Assembly: GCF_003711515.1 (NCBI RefSeq)
Contig: NW_021167094.1
Location: 124,001-188,000, forward strand
DNA: 64,000 nucleotides
Direction of reading: 5' to 3'
Source of the DNA: Sodiomyces alkalinus F11
Taxonomy: Eukaryota; Ascomycota; Sordariomycetes; Glomerellales; Plectosphaerellaceae
Below, piece after piece: positions 1 through 10,796 of the stretch (position 1 is the first letter of the stretch; every line of letters begins with the position of its first letter). The notes under the pieces are model-generated. The model saw only the letters and a list, made by a program, of their open reading frames with translations, had not been told where the DNA came from and searched no databases. The position numbers were made by a program, and so were the translations under genes.

Positions 1-1405
1 ATATCTTGCGTGAGGATTGGAAGCCAGTTCTAAACTTGAATGCCGTGATTGTCGGTCTGCAGGTATGGGCCCCATCTCCGATCTTGGCGAAACGTACCCA
101 GTACTAATAATGGGTGAATTCTTTTTTTACGTGCAGTTTCTCTTCCTGGAACCGAACGCTTCCGATCCGCTCAACAAAGAAGCGGCCGACGATCTACGCT
201 CGAACAGGGAAGGGTTCAAGAGAAATGTTCGGACGGCAATGGGAGGTGGCACGGTAAAGGGTATAACCTACGATCGGGTGCTGAAATAGGATTCTCACCG
301 CGATTTATCTTGGGCAGAAGCACCATGTTTCACGCCTGGGCCCCATAATCACTTCTCTACGGGAAGAACTTCCTTCCCGGGTTCGTCCGGTGGTGGAGGA
401 CACAACAGTCTCGCTGGCGAAGGCCAAGGAGCAGCAGGCCAGCCGGAAGGGCGAACGGGATTTTGGAGTGGGCCAAAGGGATTCTGGAGGCGGAGGGAAA
501 GGGCAATTTGATATCGAGAGGTTGACCGAGGAGCATGGAAGGTGTATGCACTACGAGCATTCTTCGGCGTTGTTTTTTGTCTTTCGATTGCCAAAAGGTA
601 GTAGTATATCTCAACCGGGGGGACCCATCCGTAGCGTGTTCATGATCAGAGGATAATAGCACTTCACTCTTATGCGTCCGCTTCCTTGGGTCCAGCCAGA
701 GGTCACTGTAGACAGGGTGGCAAGATGCAAGATTTTGGATTCTTGGGCGATTTTGTCGATTAACTAGAATTTCCGGTTCACATGTCGGTCGTTTTCTGCT
801 GTGTCTTGAGCATACTGGTATCTGAGGTTGACGAACGGATGGTTCAGTACTTTGCCCGTTCTTCAACTCCTGAGACGAGACAGTTTTCGTACTTTGTAGA
901 TACCAGGACAACGGAAGAAGAGGGGACAACTTCTCGAGGCCTCATTTCTTCCTGATGCAAAAGCCTCCGATGTGTCAGTTGCTAAATCGGTGGAAGTCCT
1001 GACTGTACGTTGTACGGAGGTGCGTCTAGTACGTTTTCGGATTACGGCGGTTGCTCCACACAACCGATCCGGGAACCCAGTTGTAGGGAGCCAAGTCTTC
1101 ATTACATAGCTCAACGGCCAAATCATGTCTGTAATCGAAGTCCTTACTACCTTCCTGCTATGACCCCGGCTAATATCCCCACCGGACTAGGGGCCTGGTC
1201 CCCTTCATCAACAGAGGCCGAAGTCGGGGAAGCTCTGACTAGACCACGCCGGCCAGCAAAAAATTTCCCCCATTCCAACAAAGTGGATGTCGATCAACTT
1301 CCTCCGACCTTGACCGTCTCTTTTTCCTACCAACTCGTTCCACTCTTCTTTTTTTTCTTCTCTTCCGTCTTCTCTAGACACATCTCCCCTCAAACTACAG
1401 TCGCA
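1..1405. other. Intergenic, upstream of ketol-acid reductoisomerase
   Basis: I see no convincing gene here. The open frames are short, overlap on both strands and resemble no family I recognise. The last 90 bases (about 1315-1400) are strongly pyrimidine-rich on the + strand, as is usual for fungal promoters and 5' leaders, and run into the ATG at 1406. I found no TGACTCA-type general-control site in this stretch, although an amino-acid gene follows. Confidence 0.6.
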
Positions 1406-2942
1406 ATGGCCTCCCGAAGCTTTTCCAAGGCGCTGCGGTCGCCAATGGCCCGCCAATTTACGGCTCCTTCCACCCAGACTCGCACCTTTGTCGCCGCCAG
1501 GAGCTTGGTCCGGGCCACCGGCCAGGTTTCCAAGGCCTTCGCTGCCCCCGTCCAGCGCCAGCAGACCCGCGGTGTCAAGACCGTTGACTTTGCCGGCCAC
1601 AAGGAGGACGTCTACGGTATGATTTGAGAAGGCCTCTCAGGATAAAGTGGCATGACCTTCAAGCTGACGACAAATGTGACGGACAGAGCGTGCCGACTGG
1701 CCTCAGGAGAAGCTCCTGGTGAGTCAGAGGAAACACAATAACCTCTTTACCAAGTGGACGATCATGCTGACAACCAGTTCAGGACTACTTCAAGAACGAT
1801 ACCCTCGCCCTCATTGGCTACGGCTCTCAGGGTCACGGCCAGGGTCTCAACCTCCGTGACAATGGCCTCAACGTCATTGTCGGTGTCCGGAAGAACGGCA
1901 AGTCTTGGGAGGATGCCATCCAGGATGGCTGGGTTCCCGGCAAGAACCTGTTCGATGTCGATGAGGCCATCTCCAAGGGTACCATCGTCATGAACCTCCT
2001 CAGCGACGCGGCGCAGAGCGAGACCTGGCCCTCCATCAAGCCCCAGCTCGTCAAGGGCAAGGTGCGTTACATCTGACTAGACCGACTCTTGTCGGTCTCT
2101 TTTCGGAAGAAAAAGTCACTTTGTGGAAGTAGAAACCTAACCAAATCCAATAGACCCTCTACTTCTCCCACGGCTTCTCGCCCGTCTTCAAGGATATCAC
2201 CAAGGTCGACGTCCCCTCCGACATCGACGTTATCCTCGTGGCCCCCAAGGGCTCCGGCCGCACCGTCCGGTCCCTCTTCCGCGAGGGCCGTGGCATCAAC
2301 TCATCCTTCGCCGTCTACCAGGACGTCACCGGTAAGGCGCGCGAGAAGGCCCAGGCGCTTGGCGTGGCCATCGGCTCCGGCTACCTGTACGAGACCACGT
2401 TCGAGAAGGAGGTCATTTCGGACCTGTACGGTGAGCGTGGCTGCCTGATGGGCGGCATTCACGGCATGTTCCTCGCGCAGTACGAGGTGCTCCGCGAGCG
2501 GGGCCACAGCCCCAGCGAGGCCTTCAACGAGACCGTCGAGGAGGCCACCCAGTCTCTCTACCCCCTCATCGGCGCCAACGGCATGGACTGGATGTACGAG
2601 GCCTGCTCGACCACGGCCCGCCGCGGTGCCATCGACTGGACCCCCCGGTTCAAGGACGCCCTGAAGCCCGTCTTCAACCAGCTCTACGACGCGGTTGAGG
2701 ATGGCACTGAGACCAAGCGCTCGCTCGAGTACAACAGCCAGAAGGACTACAGGCAAAAGTTCGAGGCCGAGATGGAGGAGATCCGCAACCTGGAGATCTG
2801 GCGGGCTGGCAAGGCCGTTCGGTATGTGACGTTTTCGGTTTCTTCTCGAGCTCCCCCCAGCTCTCTCTTTGTGGTCCTGTTCATGTTTTGCTGACCTTGA
2901 TGCCACCGTTTTAGTGCTCTCCGCCCGGAGAACCAGAAGTAA
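1406..2942 (+). CDS. ILV5: Ketol-acid reductoisomerase, mitochondrial
   Basis: Catalyses the NADPH- and Mg-dependent isomeroreduction of acetolactate and acetohydroxybutyrate, the second common step of valine and isoleucine synthesis, in the mitochondrial matrix. Proposed exons are 1406-1616, 1687-1718, 1783-2061, 2154-2821 and 2915-2942, giving 405 aa, close to yeast Ilv5 (395). The first 60 or so residues are rich in Arg, Ser and Ala with no acidic residue, as in a mitochondrial presequence (MASRSFSKALRSPMARQFTA). The Rossmann fold begins at about residue 90 (LIGYGSQGHGQGLNL). The KARI catalytic domain carries SDLYGERGCLMGGIHG with the metal-binding Asp and Glu. All introns begin GT and end AG, and exon 2 is only 32 nt (ERADWPQEKLL). 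Identification is secure; boundaries were read by eye. Confidence 0.96.
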
Positions 2943-3660
2943 GCGACGGACGCTCTGGATGCGTTTGGAAGTGGGAGATGATCTTTTTGGCTATGGCTTC
3001 CCTCGAAGACAATCTTTTCGACTGCCCTAGTGGGCTGGGTAGCTAGCTGCCATGTTTTGGGCCGTGACTCTTGTACTTTATACACGCTGGGCGTCTCTGG
3101 AAAGTCGCGGTCGCCCTTCTAAATAAAAGTTGATATCCGTTTTGGCTGGGACATCAGCCATCCCCTACTCAAGCATAGCGTCCCCACTTGCCTGGCCGAA
3201 GACTGTATAATGTGAATACTGTTGTAGACAATGGATACTCGGACCTGCGCCGTTTGCCACTCTTGTATCAACATGAATATGCAATGTGCCTTGACTTGGA
3301 TTCCTTCTTTGTCCCATTGTCCACTTAGTCTACGTATGCTTTCCACTATCAGCACCTTTGATGTCCTTGTTACTGACCCTTTGTGGATTTTGTCTTGTTA
3401 TTTCACACAAACTCGTGTGCAATACGGCATGCTATGTGGTCATGGGACGGGATAACAACTAGTAATTTCTAGGCCCAGCTCTCTTTTTCTTCTCTTTTTT
3501 TCCAATCTTCTTTTCTATTCTTTTCGTCTTCGTGCTGGGCCTCACTGAACACAACTGATAGGAACATTTGGTGCCTCACTCCACAGTGGACCTGGAACAT
3601 CAGCCTGTAACACAACCCTCTTAGTTCCAATTGGGTCACGTATCATCACAAGTATTCAAT
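2943..3660. other. Intergenic: ILV5 3' region to tRNA
   Basis: Holds the 3' flank of the reductoisomerase and the 5' flank of the tRNA. No supported coding sequence. Pyrimidine-rich runs occur around 3480-3535. Confidence 0.5.
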
Positions 3661-3734
3661 GGTTCGGTGGTGTAGTTGGTTATCACGTCAGTCTAACACA
3701 CTGAAGGTCGGGGGATCGAGCCCCCCCTGAATCA
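3661..3734 (+). tRNA. tRNA-Val (anticodon AAC)
   Basis: A 74-nt cloverleaf can be drawn: acceptor arm GGTTCGG/CTGAATC with G-U pairs, D arm from GTGTAGTTGG to TATCAC, anticodon arm TCAGT-CTAACAC-ACTGA with anticodon AAC (reads GUU Val), variable region AGGTC, and T arm GGGGG-ATCGAGC-CCCCC. The discriminator base is A. There is no intron, CCA is not encoded, and a T-rich run (CAATTTTTTG) follows at once, as expected of a Pol III terminator. Confidence 0.92.
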
Positions 3735-4495
3735 TCAATTTTTTGCTTATTCCAGTCTGCCCTTGACTGGATTCTTTTACTTTTTCTTTTCCTCTTTTTT
3801 CAGTCTTTCTTTGTTCTTCTGCATCGTACATGTTCATTTTCCTCAATATTTTCTGCCTTTGTCCCTTCTTCGTCCAGCATAGTATCTAGTTAATTAAATT
3901 TGATTTTAGCCGACTTAATCAGTCCCTTCGTATATCTGGTTGACGCGGACATACAGGAGACAACTATGCACAGTATCAAATAGACTTCAACACACGGACC
4001 AAGCCATTCTGAAATTTCCAGTATGTGGGGGAGCATGTCCCTCCAATTTGCAGTGTTTGAACTCCAGAGGGCCCTGGCAACTTCCAGCCAAACATTGGAA
4101 ATTGCTACGTTGACCTGTCAGTGTACCTTGCAGTTCTACGATCCATTGGCAGGAACCAGCACGCTTCACTGACTCTGGTGCGTGCATGAAGCCAATTACA
4201 GAGCCCAATGGTAAAACTGGATGCTGTAAGGAACGTGCAGGAAGTTGCTGGGTCAACAATATCCAAACAAGGGCCAGTTACAAGGCCACTGTAACTACCT
4301 TACCTTAGTAGCAGATACACGTGTACTTCTTCCTGTATTGGCAGTACCACCACGAACTTCTTCCTCTACCATGACGATGGTAACAGACTCGGGCAATCAT
4401 AATTTGGTCCTAAAAAATACCAACAGCTTTGCTTCGAACGAATCTACCCTTCTCTCCTCCCAACTTCCAATCTTTTCCACCCTTCGCCGTGCACT
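3735..4495. other. Intergenic: tRNA to TACC-like gene
   Basis: Begins with the T-run that should stop Pol III (3739-3744) and otherwise contains the promoter and 5' leader of the coiled-coil gene at 4496. No supported gene. Confidence 0.5.
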
Positions 4496-6892
4496 ATGGC
4501 ATCGCCACTTTCACCCACAAAGCAATCGACCCTGAACCTCGCTACACCGCCCACCAGCCGGCGTCACTTCGACCAGTACGAAGTTCATGTATACACGGAG
4601 CAATCCTCCTCCTCCTCCTCCACAACCACCACCACCACCTCTACCACCCCCCCATCCTACGCTACCACTGCCACTACCAGTTCCTCTGCCGCCGTCCATC
4701 TCGAAATCGACGCTGGTCCATCCTCAAGACCCGGCAAGGAGAACGTCATGTCCCCTCCTAAGCAACGGCATTCCCGCATCATGTCGGGCAATGAATTGTC
4801 CCCACTGAAGATCCTCAGCGCGTCAGAACCGAATTTCGACCGCCAACTATCTTCCCCAGCACGTGCCTCCCGCAAGAGCATCCTCTCTCCCGAAAAGCGC
4901 TTCCCCGTCAGGGTAAGCAATCCCGTCAGCGATACAGCCGAGAGTTCACGGTCAGGTTCTCGCGAGAGGACCGTGAGCTTGGAGGATGCGGTGCGTGATA
5001 ACAAGGGTCTGGCCAAGGCGATCCAGATCTTTGAAGATGACGATGACGAGGGCAAGGACAAGGACGAGGACAGGGGTGAAGATGAAGATGATGTTGGGCA
5101 AGGCCGAGATGTCGGTGCCCATAGCCCTCAATCCGTGGACAAGATGGTAAACAGCGTTGACCATGGCGGCGACGACACCGAGATGCACCATGACAACTCA
5201 TTCGAAGCGGCTCTTGGTCCAGACGACACCATGATGAGCGCCTTTAGTACCTTCTCCGCTGTTCCCGAAATGACCATGCTCGCCAAATTCGGCAACAGCC
5301 CTACCAGGTCATCCGTCCTCGGTGGCATGACCCCACGAGTTAGACCCGACCCCTCGCCCTCACGAACCGCTCGCCCCATGTCCGTTCAACAAGACTCGTC
5401 GGGGAACACCACAAACCTCCTCATGGACTTTACCGACCAGCTTCGCTTCCCCGGAAGAGCCAACGGCAGGCCAACCAATACCTCCTCCCCGCCGAACAAC
5501 CTCAACGGCTTCGCCAACAGCTACATGGCTACCCCGGCTCGGGCAGCCCAGAGCCTCCTCGACTTTGATATCCCCCCCATGCCCACCCCTCGCAGCATTC
5601 CCACCGTCACCCCACGCGAACTAGAAAGTCTCAAGTCCAGCTTCCTCTCCGAGATCAGCAGCCTCAAGGCCTCCCTGAGCGGCAAGGAGGCCGAAGTCCA
5701 ATCCCTCAAGACGGCCGTCGGCGATGCCGAGAAGCGCGTGGGCGAGAGCATGGAGCGGGTGCGGGAGGTCGAATCGGAGCGAGAGCAGCTCGTGGCCGAA
5801 AAGGAAGGCTGGGAAAGGCGCAGCCGCGAGATGGAATCGGTGTTGCGAAGCGTCAAGGAGGAGATTGTTCTGGGCCAGCGCGAGCGCGAAGAGCTCGAAT
5901 ACAAGCTCTCCGAGAGCGAGCAGCGTCGCGAGGCGGCCGAGACGATGGCGCAGGAGGCCGAGAGCAAACTCGCCGGCATGCGCGCCGGACGGGCGACCGA
6001 GGAGAACGCGCGGGACAAGGCGAGGAGCCCCGGGGGGGGCAATGGCAACAGCAGCAGCAGCAGCAACAACAACCAGAATGCCTCCAGGGAGGTCGAGATG
6101 GCCGTGGAACGGGTGGCACGCGAGCTGCATGCCCTCTACAAGAGCAAACACGAGACGAAAGTGGCGGCACTCAAGAAAAGCTACGAGGGCCGGTGGGAGA
6201 AGAAGGTGCGCGAGCTGGAGAACAAGCTCGGGGAGCTCGGCGAGGAGAACGAGCGGCTGCGGCTGGGACGGGACGCCACCATGACCCGGGTCGACCACCA
6301 CATGCAGGCGGCCGAGGAGGAGCGCAAGGCGCAGGCCATCCACAACTCGGCGCAGATCAAAGAACTGGGCGCCGAAGTCGACAAGCTCCATGCGGTCCTG
6401 CGGACGGTGCAGGACGACAACGCGGAACTACGGGCCCTGCTCGAGACGGAACGCGTCGAGAAGGGCGAGCTGGTGATGCTCGCCGAGGAGATGATGGCCA
6501 TGCAGACCACCGTTGCCTCGCCCGCGCAACCCAGCACGGTCAGGAAAACGCAGCCGATGTCGGCGGCGGCGGCGCCGCCGCCACCACCACAACCGTCATC
6601 GGAGCCGACGCAGGCGCGGACGCCGGGTAAGATGAGGACACCGGGACCCGCGTCGCGGACACAGGCGCAGTCGGGCAACGAGAACCTGCGAGGTAGCATC
6701 TCGCGGCCCTCGGGTCTCAAGGCGCCGGGAAGCTCGATCGTGATGCCCGGACGGGGCGGCGCGGCACAGCACGAGAGGACGAGGAGCGGGGCGGGGCCCG
6801 GGTTGCCCAGGCCAGGAAGCGGGTTTGGTCCGCGGAGCGGCATCATCAGCAATATTGAAAGGATGGGGAATTACCGAGGCCGGGGAGAATAA
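4496..6892 (+). CDS. Fungal TACC-like coiled-coil spindle protein
   Basis: A single 798-codon exon. Residues 1-380 are low in complexity: Ser/Thr/Pro-rich, with many S/T-P sites, an acidic run near 180-200 (DDDDEGKDKDEDRGEDEDD) and a KEN box at residues 81-83 (PGKENV). Residues about 380-680 form a long, charged, heptad-rich coiled coil. Within it, ELHALYKSKHETKVAALKKS and the following RWEKKVRELE (about residues 535-570) match my recollection of the fungal TACC domain (Alp7/Mia1 type), which carries the XMAP215 protein to spindle poles and microtubule plus ends. The tail (680-798) is Pro/Gly/Arg-rich and probably disordered. The KEN box and proline-directed sites fit cell-cycle control. The coiled coil is certain; TACC assignment is moderate. 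Another spindle-pole coiled-coil family is the alternative. Confidence 0.65.
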   Translation: MASPLSPTKQSTLNLATPPTSRRHFDQYEVHVYTEQSSSSSSTTTTTTSTTPPSYATTATTSSSAAVHLEIDAGPSSRPGKENVMSPPKQRHSRIMSGNELSPLKILSASEPNFDRQLSSPARASRKSILSPEKRFPVRVSNPVSDTAESSRSGSRERTVSLEDAVRDNKGLAKAIQIFEDDDDEGKDKDEDRGEDEDDVGQGRDVGAHSPQSVDKMVNSVDHGGDDTEMHHDNSFEAALGPDDTMMSAFSTFSAVPEMTMLAKFGNSPTRSSVLGGMTPRVRPDPSPSRTARPMSVQQDSSGNTTNLLMDFTDQLRFPGRANGRPTNTSSPPNNLNGFANSYMATPARAAQSLLDFDIPPMPTPRSIPTVTPRELESLKSSFLSEISSLKASLSGKEAEVQSLKTAVGDAEKRVGESMERVREVESEREQLVAEKEGWERRSREMESVLRSVKEEIVLGQREREELEYKLSESEQRREAAETMAQEAESKLAGMRAGRATEENARDKARSPGGGNGNSSSSSNNNQNASREVEMAVERVARELHALYKSKHETKVAALKKSYEGRWEKKVRELENKLGELGEENERLRLGRDATMTRVDHHMQAAEEERKAQAIHNSAQIKELGAEVDKLHAVLRTVQDDNAELRALLETERVEKGELVMLAEEMMAMQTTVASPAQPSTVRKTQPMSAAAAPPPPPQPSSEPTQARTPGKMRTPGPASRTQAQSGNENLRGSISRPSGLKAPGSSIVMPGRGGAAQHERTRSGAGPGLPRPGSGFGPRSGIISNIERMGNYRGRGE

Positions 6893-7559
6893 AACAAAGG
6901 GGACTGGCTGGGTAGGGGGAGGGTGAACGGGCAGGCGGGTGTGAATACGGGTTTGGATGATGGTTTTCTTTTCATCTTTTCTTTTCTTTTCTTTCTTTTT
7001 CCCCACGATTGATTGAGCGACTACTGCTTGCTACGGCCGTGACTCGCTTGGCATTTGCATAATGACTCTTGATGCTCTCTGTTGAGTTGGCATGGCGTGG
7101 GATGGATCCCTTTTGTAGCCGGAAGTGGGGTGGGAGGGCGTTTGTTTTTCGTCAATGTGCGTTGCGTTGCATGCACTACACATTATGGAATCAGATGAAG
7201 AGTTCTTGACTTATAATGAATGCAATTGTATGTGTAAGTCTATTAATATATTCTGTGGTTCCGGTTGAGGGTAATGATTCTGACGCTCTTGGCCGATTAT
7301 GATCGTGGTGGTGTTTTCGTCTTCATTCAATGCTATCATCTAAACGAGCTTCATTTTTTTCTCATCAAGTCTTCCCAGCTCATCCTGCGTGACTGGAGAT
7401 ATAGAGCCTTCAACCCACTTCCCAATTTTCCTTTTCATACTGAACGCCATACTTTCTTCTGCAAAGCCAATGCACCTCCCTCGGTCCCCCTTTTGTCCTC
7501 TTTTGTCCCATGTCATATATATTTACTATTTACTTGCTCATTCGACCTCCCTCCCCCGG
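6893..7559. other. Convergent intergenic region
   Basis: The 3' flanks of two converging genes. Contains T-rich and CT-rich runs (for example 6966-7000) that could serve 3'-end formation. No gene is supported. Confidence 0.5.
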
Positions 7560-8915
7560 TCAGTTCAGGGGAAGCTTCTCATGCTTGAAAGGTTTCTGCC
7601 CCTCGCCCTCGCCGTAGGCGAGGGAAACCTGGCCGGTACCGCGGAGCTTGTACTTGTAGATCATGAGGCCCTCGAGGCCGACGGGCCCACGGGCGTGGAT
7701 CTTGTTCGTGCTGATGCCGACCTCGGTGCCAAAGCCGTAGCGCATACCGTCGGCCATGCGGGTGGAGGCGTTCCAGTAGACGCCGGCCGAGTCGACGACG
7801 GCGAGGAAGGCCTCGGCGGCGGCGGGGTCGGAGGTGAGGATCAGGTCGGTGTGGCCGGAGCTGTGGGCGTTGATGTGGGCGGTGGCGGCGGCGAGGTCGG
7901 CGACGGTCTTGACGGCGAGGTCGAGGGAGAGGAATTCGGTGTCGTAGTCGCTCTCCTGGACGTCGACGACCTGGGCAGTAGGAGCATCGTCGACCGAGGC
8001 GAGGATGGCGGACTTGGAAGGGCCGTCGGCGTGGAGGGTCACGCCGGCGGCGAGGAGGGCGCGGGCGGCGGTGGTGAAGACCGGGGTGGCGAGGGCGGAC
8101 TCTTGGACGAGGAGGGTCTCGAGGCTGTTGCAGGCGGCCGGGTAGCTCGTCTTGGCGTCGACGAGGACGCGGGCGGCGAGGGCCGGGTCGGCGTCGGCGG
8201 CGAGGTAGGCGGCGCAGAGGCCGTCGGCGTGGCCCAGGACGGGGATGCGGGTGCCTTCCTTGACGGAGCGGACGAGCTCGTTGGAGCCGCGGGGGATGAC
8301 GAGGTCGATGAGGCGGTCGAGGGCGAGCAGCTCGGGGATGACGTCGCGGGTGGTGACGAGCTGGATGGCGTCGTTGGGCACGGCGGTCGACTCGAGGGCC
8401 TTGGAGATGGCGGAGGCGATGGCAACGAAGGAGCGGGTCGACTCCTTGCCGCCCTTGAGGATGGCGGCGTTGCCAGACTTGATGGCCAGGGAGGCGATGT
8501 TGGCGATGACTTCCGGACGGGCCTCGAAGATGATGAGGAGGACGCCGATGGGGCTGGAGACGCGCTCGAGGATCAGGTCGTCGTCGAGCTTCGTCTTCAG
8601 GCTGACCTTGCCGACGGGGTCCTGGAGGTCGCGGACATCGAGGATGCCCTTGAGCATGTCGTCGTACTTGCCGGGCTTGCTGAGATCAAGACGGGAGACG
8701 AGGCTGGAGGAGAGCTGACCATCGGCGGCGGCTTTCTTGGCTAGGTCCATGTCCTCGGCATTGGCGGCGAGGATAGACTCGCGGGACGAGGAGAGAATGG
8801 AGTGAATGGCCGTCAGAGCATCGTTGCGAGCCGATGCCGGAAGCGTTGCCAGAACATGAGAGGCCGATTTGGCTGCCTGAGCCGCCTGGGCGGGAGAGGC
8901 GTTTGTGACAGACAT
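7560..8915 (-). CDS. PRO2: Gamma-glutamyl phosphate reductase
   Basis: Second enzyme of proline synthesis: reduces gamma-glutamyl phosphate with NADPH to glutamate-5-semialdehyde in the cytosol (EC 1.2.1.41). Intron-free, 451 aa, the usual length. It has the aldehyde-dehydrogenase-type fold. The region IIFEARPEVIANIASLAIKS (129-148) and LKGGKES (153-159) lie in the cofactor domain. The catalytic cysteine is Cys262 in YPAACNSLETLLV. The family signature AHINAHSSGHTD lies near 346-357. The protein ends KHEKLPLN. It corresponds to yeast PRO2 and E. coli ProA; filamentous-fungal naming varies. A TGAGTCA general-control site lies 268 bp upstream of the ATG. Confidence 0.96.
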   Translation of the reverse strand: MSVTNASPAQAAQAAKSASHVLATLPASARNDALTAIHSILSSSRESILAANAEDMDLAKKAAADGQLSSSLVSRLDLSKPGKYDDMLKGILDVRDLQDPVGKVSLKTKLDDDLILERVSSPIGVLLIIFEARPEVIANIASLAIKSGNAAILKGGKESTRSFVAIASAISKALESTAVPNDAIQLVTTRDVIPELLALDRLIDLVIPRGSNELVRSVKEGTRIPVLGHADGLCAAYLAADADPALAARVLVDAKTSYPAACNSLETLLVQESALATPVFTTAARALLAAGVTLHADGPSKSAILASVDDAPTAQVVDVQESDYDTEFLSLDLAVKTVADLAAATAHINAHSSGHTDLILTSDPAAAEAFLAVVDSAGVYWNASTRMADGMRYGFGTEVGISTNKIHARGPVGLEGLMIYKYKLRGTGQVSLAYGEGEGQKPFKHEKLPLN

Positions 8916-9182
8916 TTCGGGGGTTGTGTATATGGTTTTCCTATACGTATGTATGTATGAGGTTCGTAAGAATAGGTGTCTTGTCTAAAAAAAAATCCTC
9001 TCTTTTTATTTTATTTTATTCCTGAGATGTGTCCATAAAGTGCGGGCGATGGTGTTGAGATGTTAATTACTTCCAAGTTCTTAGTACTCCGTAGGCGAAG
9101 TAATTACGTACCTGCATATACCGCAAGGTACAGAGTACGGAGTACGTTCGGGATGAGGGGAATCAGGGAATGAGGGAATGAG

Positions 9183-9189
9183 TGAGTCA
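9183..9189. promoter_or_regulatory. GCN4/CPC1-type general-control site
   Basis: The 7-mer TGAGTCA is the optimal site of the Gcn4/CPC-1/CpcA bZIP activators of amino-acid biosynthesis. It lies 268 bp upstream of the PRO2 start codon, a typical spacing. The match is exact; function is inferred from position and target class. Confidence 0.6.
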
Positions 9190-9507
9190 ACAATGGCCTG
9201 CCTATAATAAGGTAGTTTACATAATCAATTGAATCCTTCACAGCCCCGTCCATCGTCCCTTCCGTCTCTTCTCTCGTCTTCCTTTCCCGTTACATACATC
9301 CCTTCGTCTGTTCATGCCCGAATTCATTCTCCTTCTCCTTCCCCTCTTCCCCGAGAACACCACCGAGCAACAAGGGCCACTATTCTCAGTAGAGACTTTC
9401 AATTTTTATCCCCATCATAGCGTCAAGGCCGAGTTGTTCTGTTCTCTGGCTTCGGCCGCTTTATCAAGACGACCTATCATTCTTTCACATTCATGGCGTT
9501 CTCTGGC

Positions 9508-9511
9508 CCTA

Positions 9512-9541
<30 letters not shown>
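9508..9541 (+). repeat. (CT)n microsatellite
   Basis: A nearly pure CT dinucleotide run broken by one extra T. Non-coding. Confidence 0.85.
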
Positions 9542-9542
<1 letters not shown>

Positions 9543-10796
9543 GTACTACGTCGTACACGGACAAGTGTCTTAAGATTTGATGTTCCCGATCGAGAATAGG
9601 TAATCACAAGTTTTCCCGAATTTCCGAACATCTCAGTTATGCGGGTGCCACAACTACCACGTGTGACGTGCACCGGCTTGGCGGACGTTGCCGCCGTGTC
9701 TCAATTCTGTCGATGTTGGCGCCAAGCACACACAGGAACTGTTTTCAGACGGAAGCCTCCCATGTTCTTCGAGAGTTCAACAAGAGTTACCAAGTGATGA
9801 TAGTCAATACGCGGGCATTGACTGACCATCTCAACATCGCGTTGGCTGCGTCCCCCCTCGATCAAGCCAACAAAAGTTGGTAGTTGCCGGTCATTGCATG
9901 AATAGACAGACCATATTATACGAGGAATATGGCCTTGGCAATCAATATCACCCTGATACCGTCAGACCCCGAGGAATGGCGTGCTCATAAGAACATAGGA
10001 ACGAACATGAGATACCTCATGTCCTGTACGAAGAGCGAGAGGATTGAGACGAGCAATTCTGTCAAGGTCCAAGCCTCAAATATATTGGAGGACAAGTCTC
10101 TCCCATCCTAGCTACCCATTTCACGTGTTCACCGTTCACCGTTCACCGTTCACAGTGGCTTCTTCGCCGAGCCATCCCCGTTGCCGGCTCATTCCCGAAG
10201 CCCCGACCCGACGCCATGTTAACCGGTAGCATGGGGGGCCCAACCCACCCTCAAAACGAGCTTCCTTGAACGGACTAGCCTCACACGACCCAGCCAACAC
10301 TGCCAGGGGGCCTCGCTGAGCACTGGCACTGGCACTGCCATGGCGTACGTTGTACGTTGCATGGCACTGGGAAGACGTGCTGGAAAAATCGTCGAAAGCA
10401 AGATGGGGCGTAATATGTACGTTGTACGTTGTACATACGTTAGAGGTGATCGCTGACAGACCACCGACGGGTCTCCAGTCCTGACCTTGTCCCCTCGACA
10501 CGCCTTGATTACTATTACAATTTCACATCACCGCCTCAACCTCGGCTCTCTCGTCGGCTTGGGGGTTATTTTGAGGTCCATCCGTTCTCGTATTGTACCA
10601 ACACTGGACACTAAGCACCCTAGCCAGTACCGCTCATGCGTCTTGCAAACCAACTAATTATTACCTTCTTGCTGAAGAAGGGGAATAAACCTGTTGAGCC
10701 TCGTCCGTCCGCTTCCTTTTCTCGCCGTGCCGCGACGATTTGGTCTTTCGTTTCTTCCAATGCCGGGCATTATCAGCTACCTTCTCGGCTTTCGAA

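Larger units (their letters stand above)
8916..10796. other. Divergent intergenic region
   Basis: Shared upstream region of PRO2 (-) and the MFS gene (+). It holds a TGAGTCA site (9183-9189), two TACTCCGTA/TACGGAGTA-type elements (about 9082-9092 and 9131-9145), a CT microsatellite (about 9508-9541), a short tandem of CACCGTT units (about 10127-10155), and clustered GTACGTTGTACGTT repeats (about 10345-10360 and 10415-10440). I see no supported gene. Confidence 0.5.

Noticed and set aside
7389..8744. Long plus-strand open frame (451 codons)
   Set aside because: Mirror of the GC-rich PRO2 gene. Composition is Gly/Val/Glu/Asp repeats typical of antisense frames, with no family resemblance.
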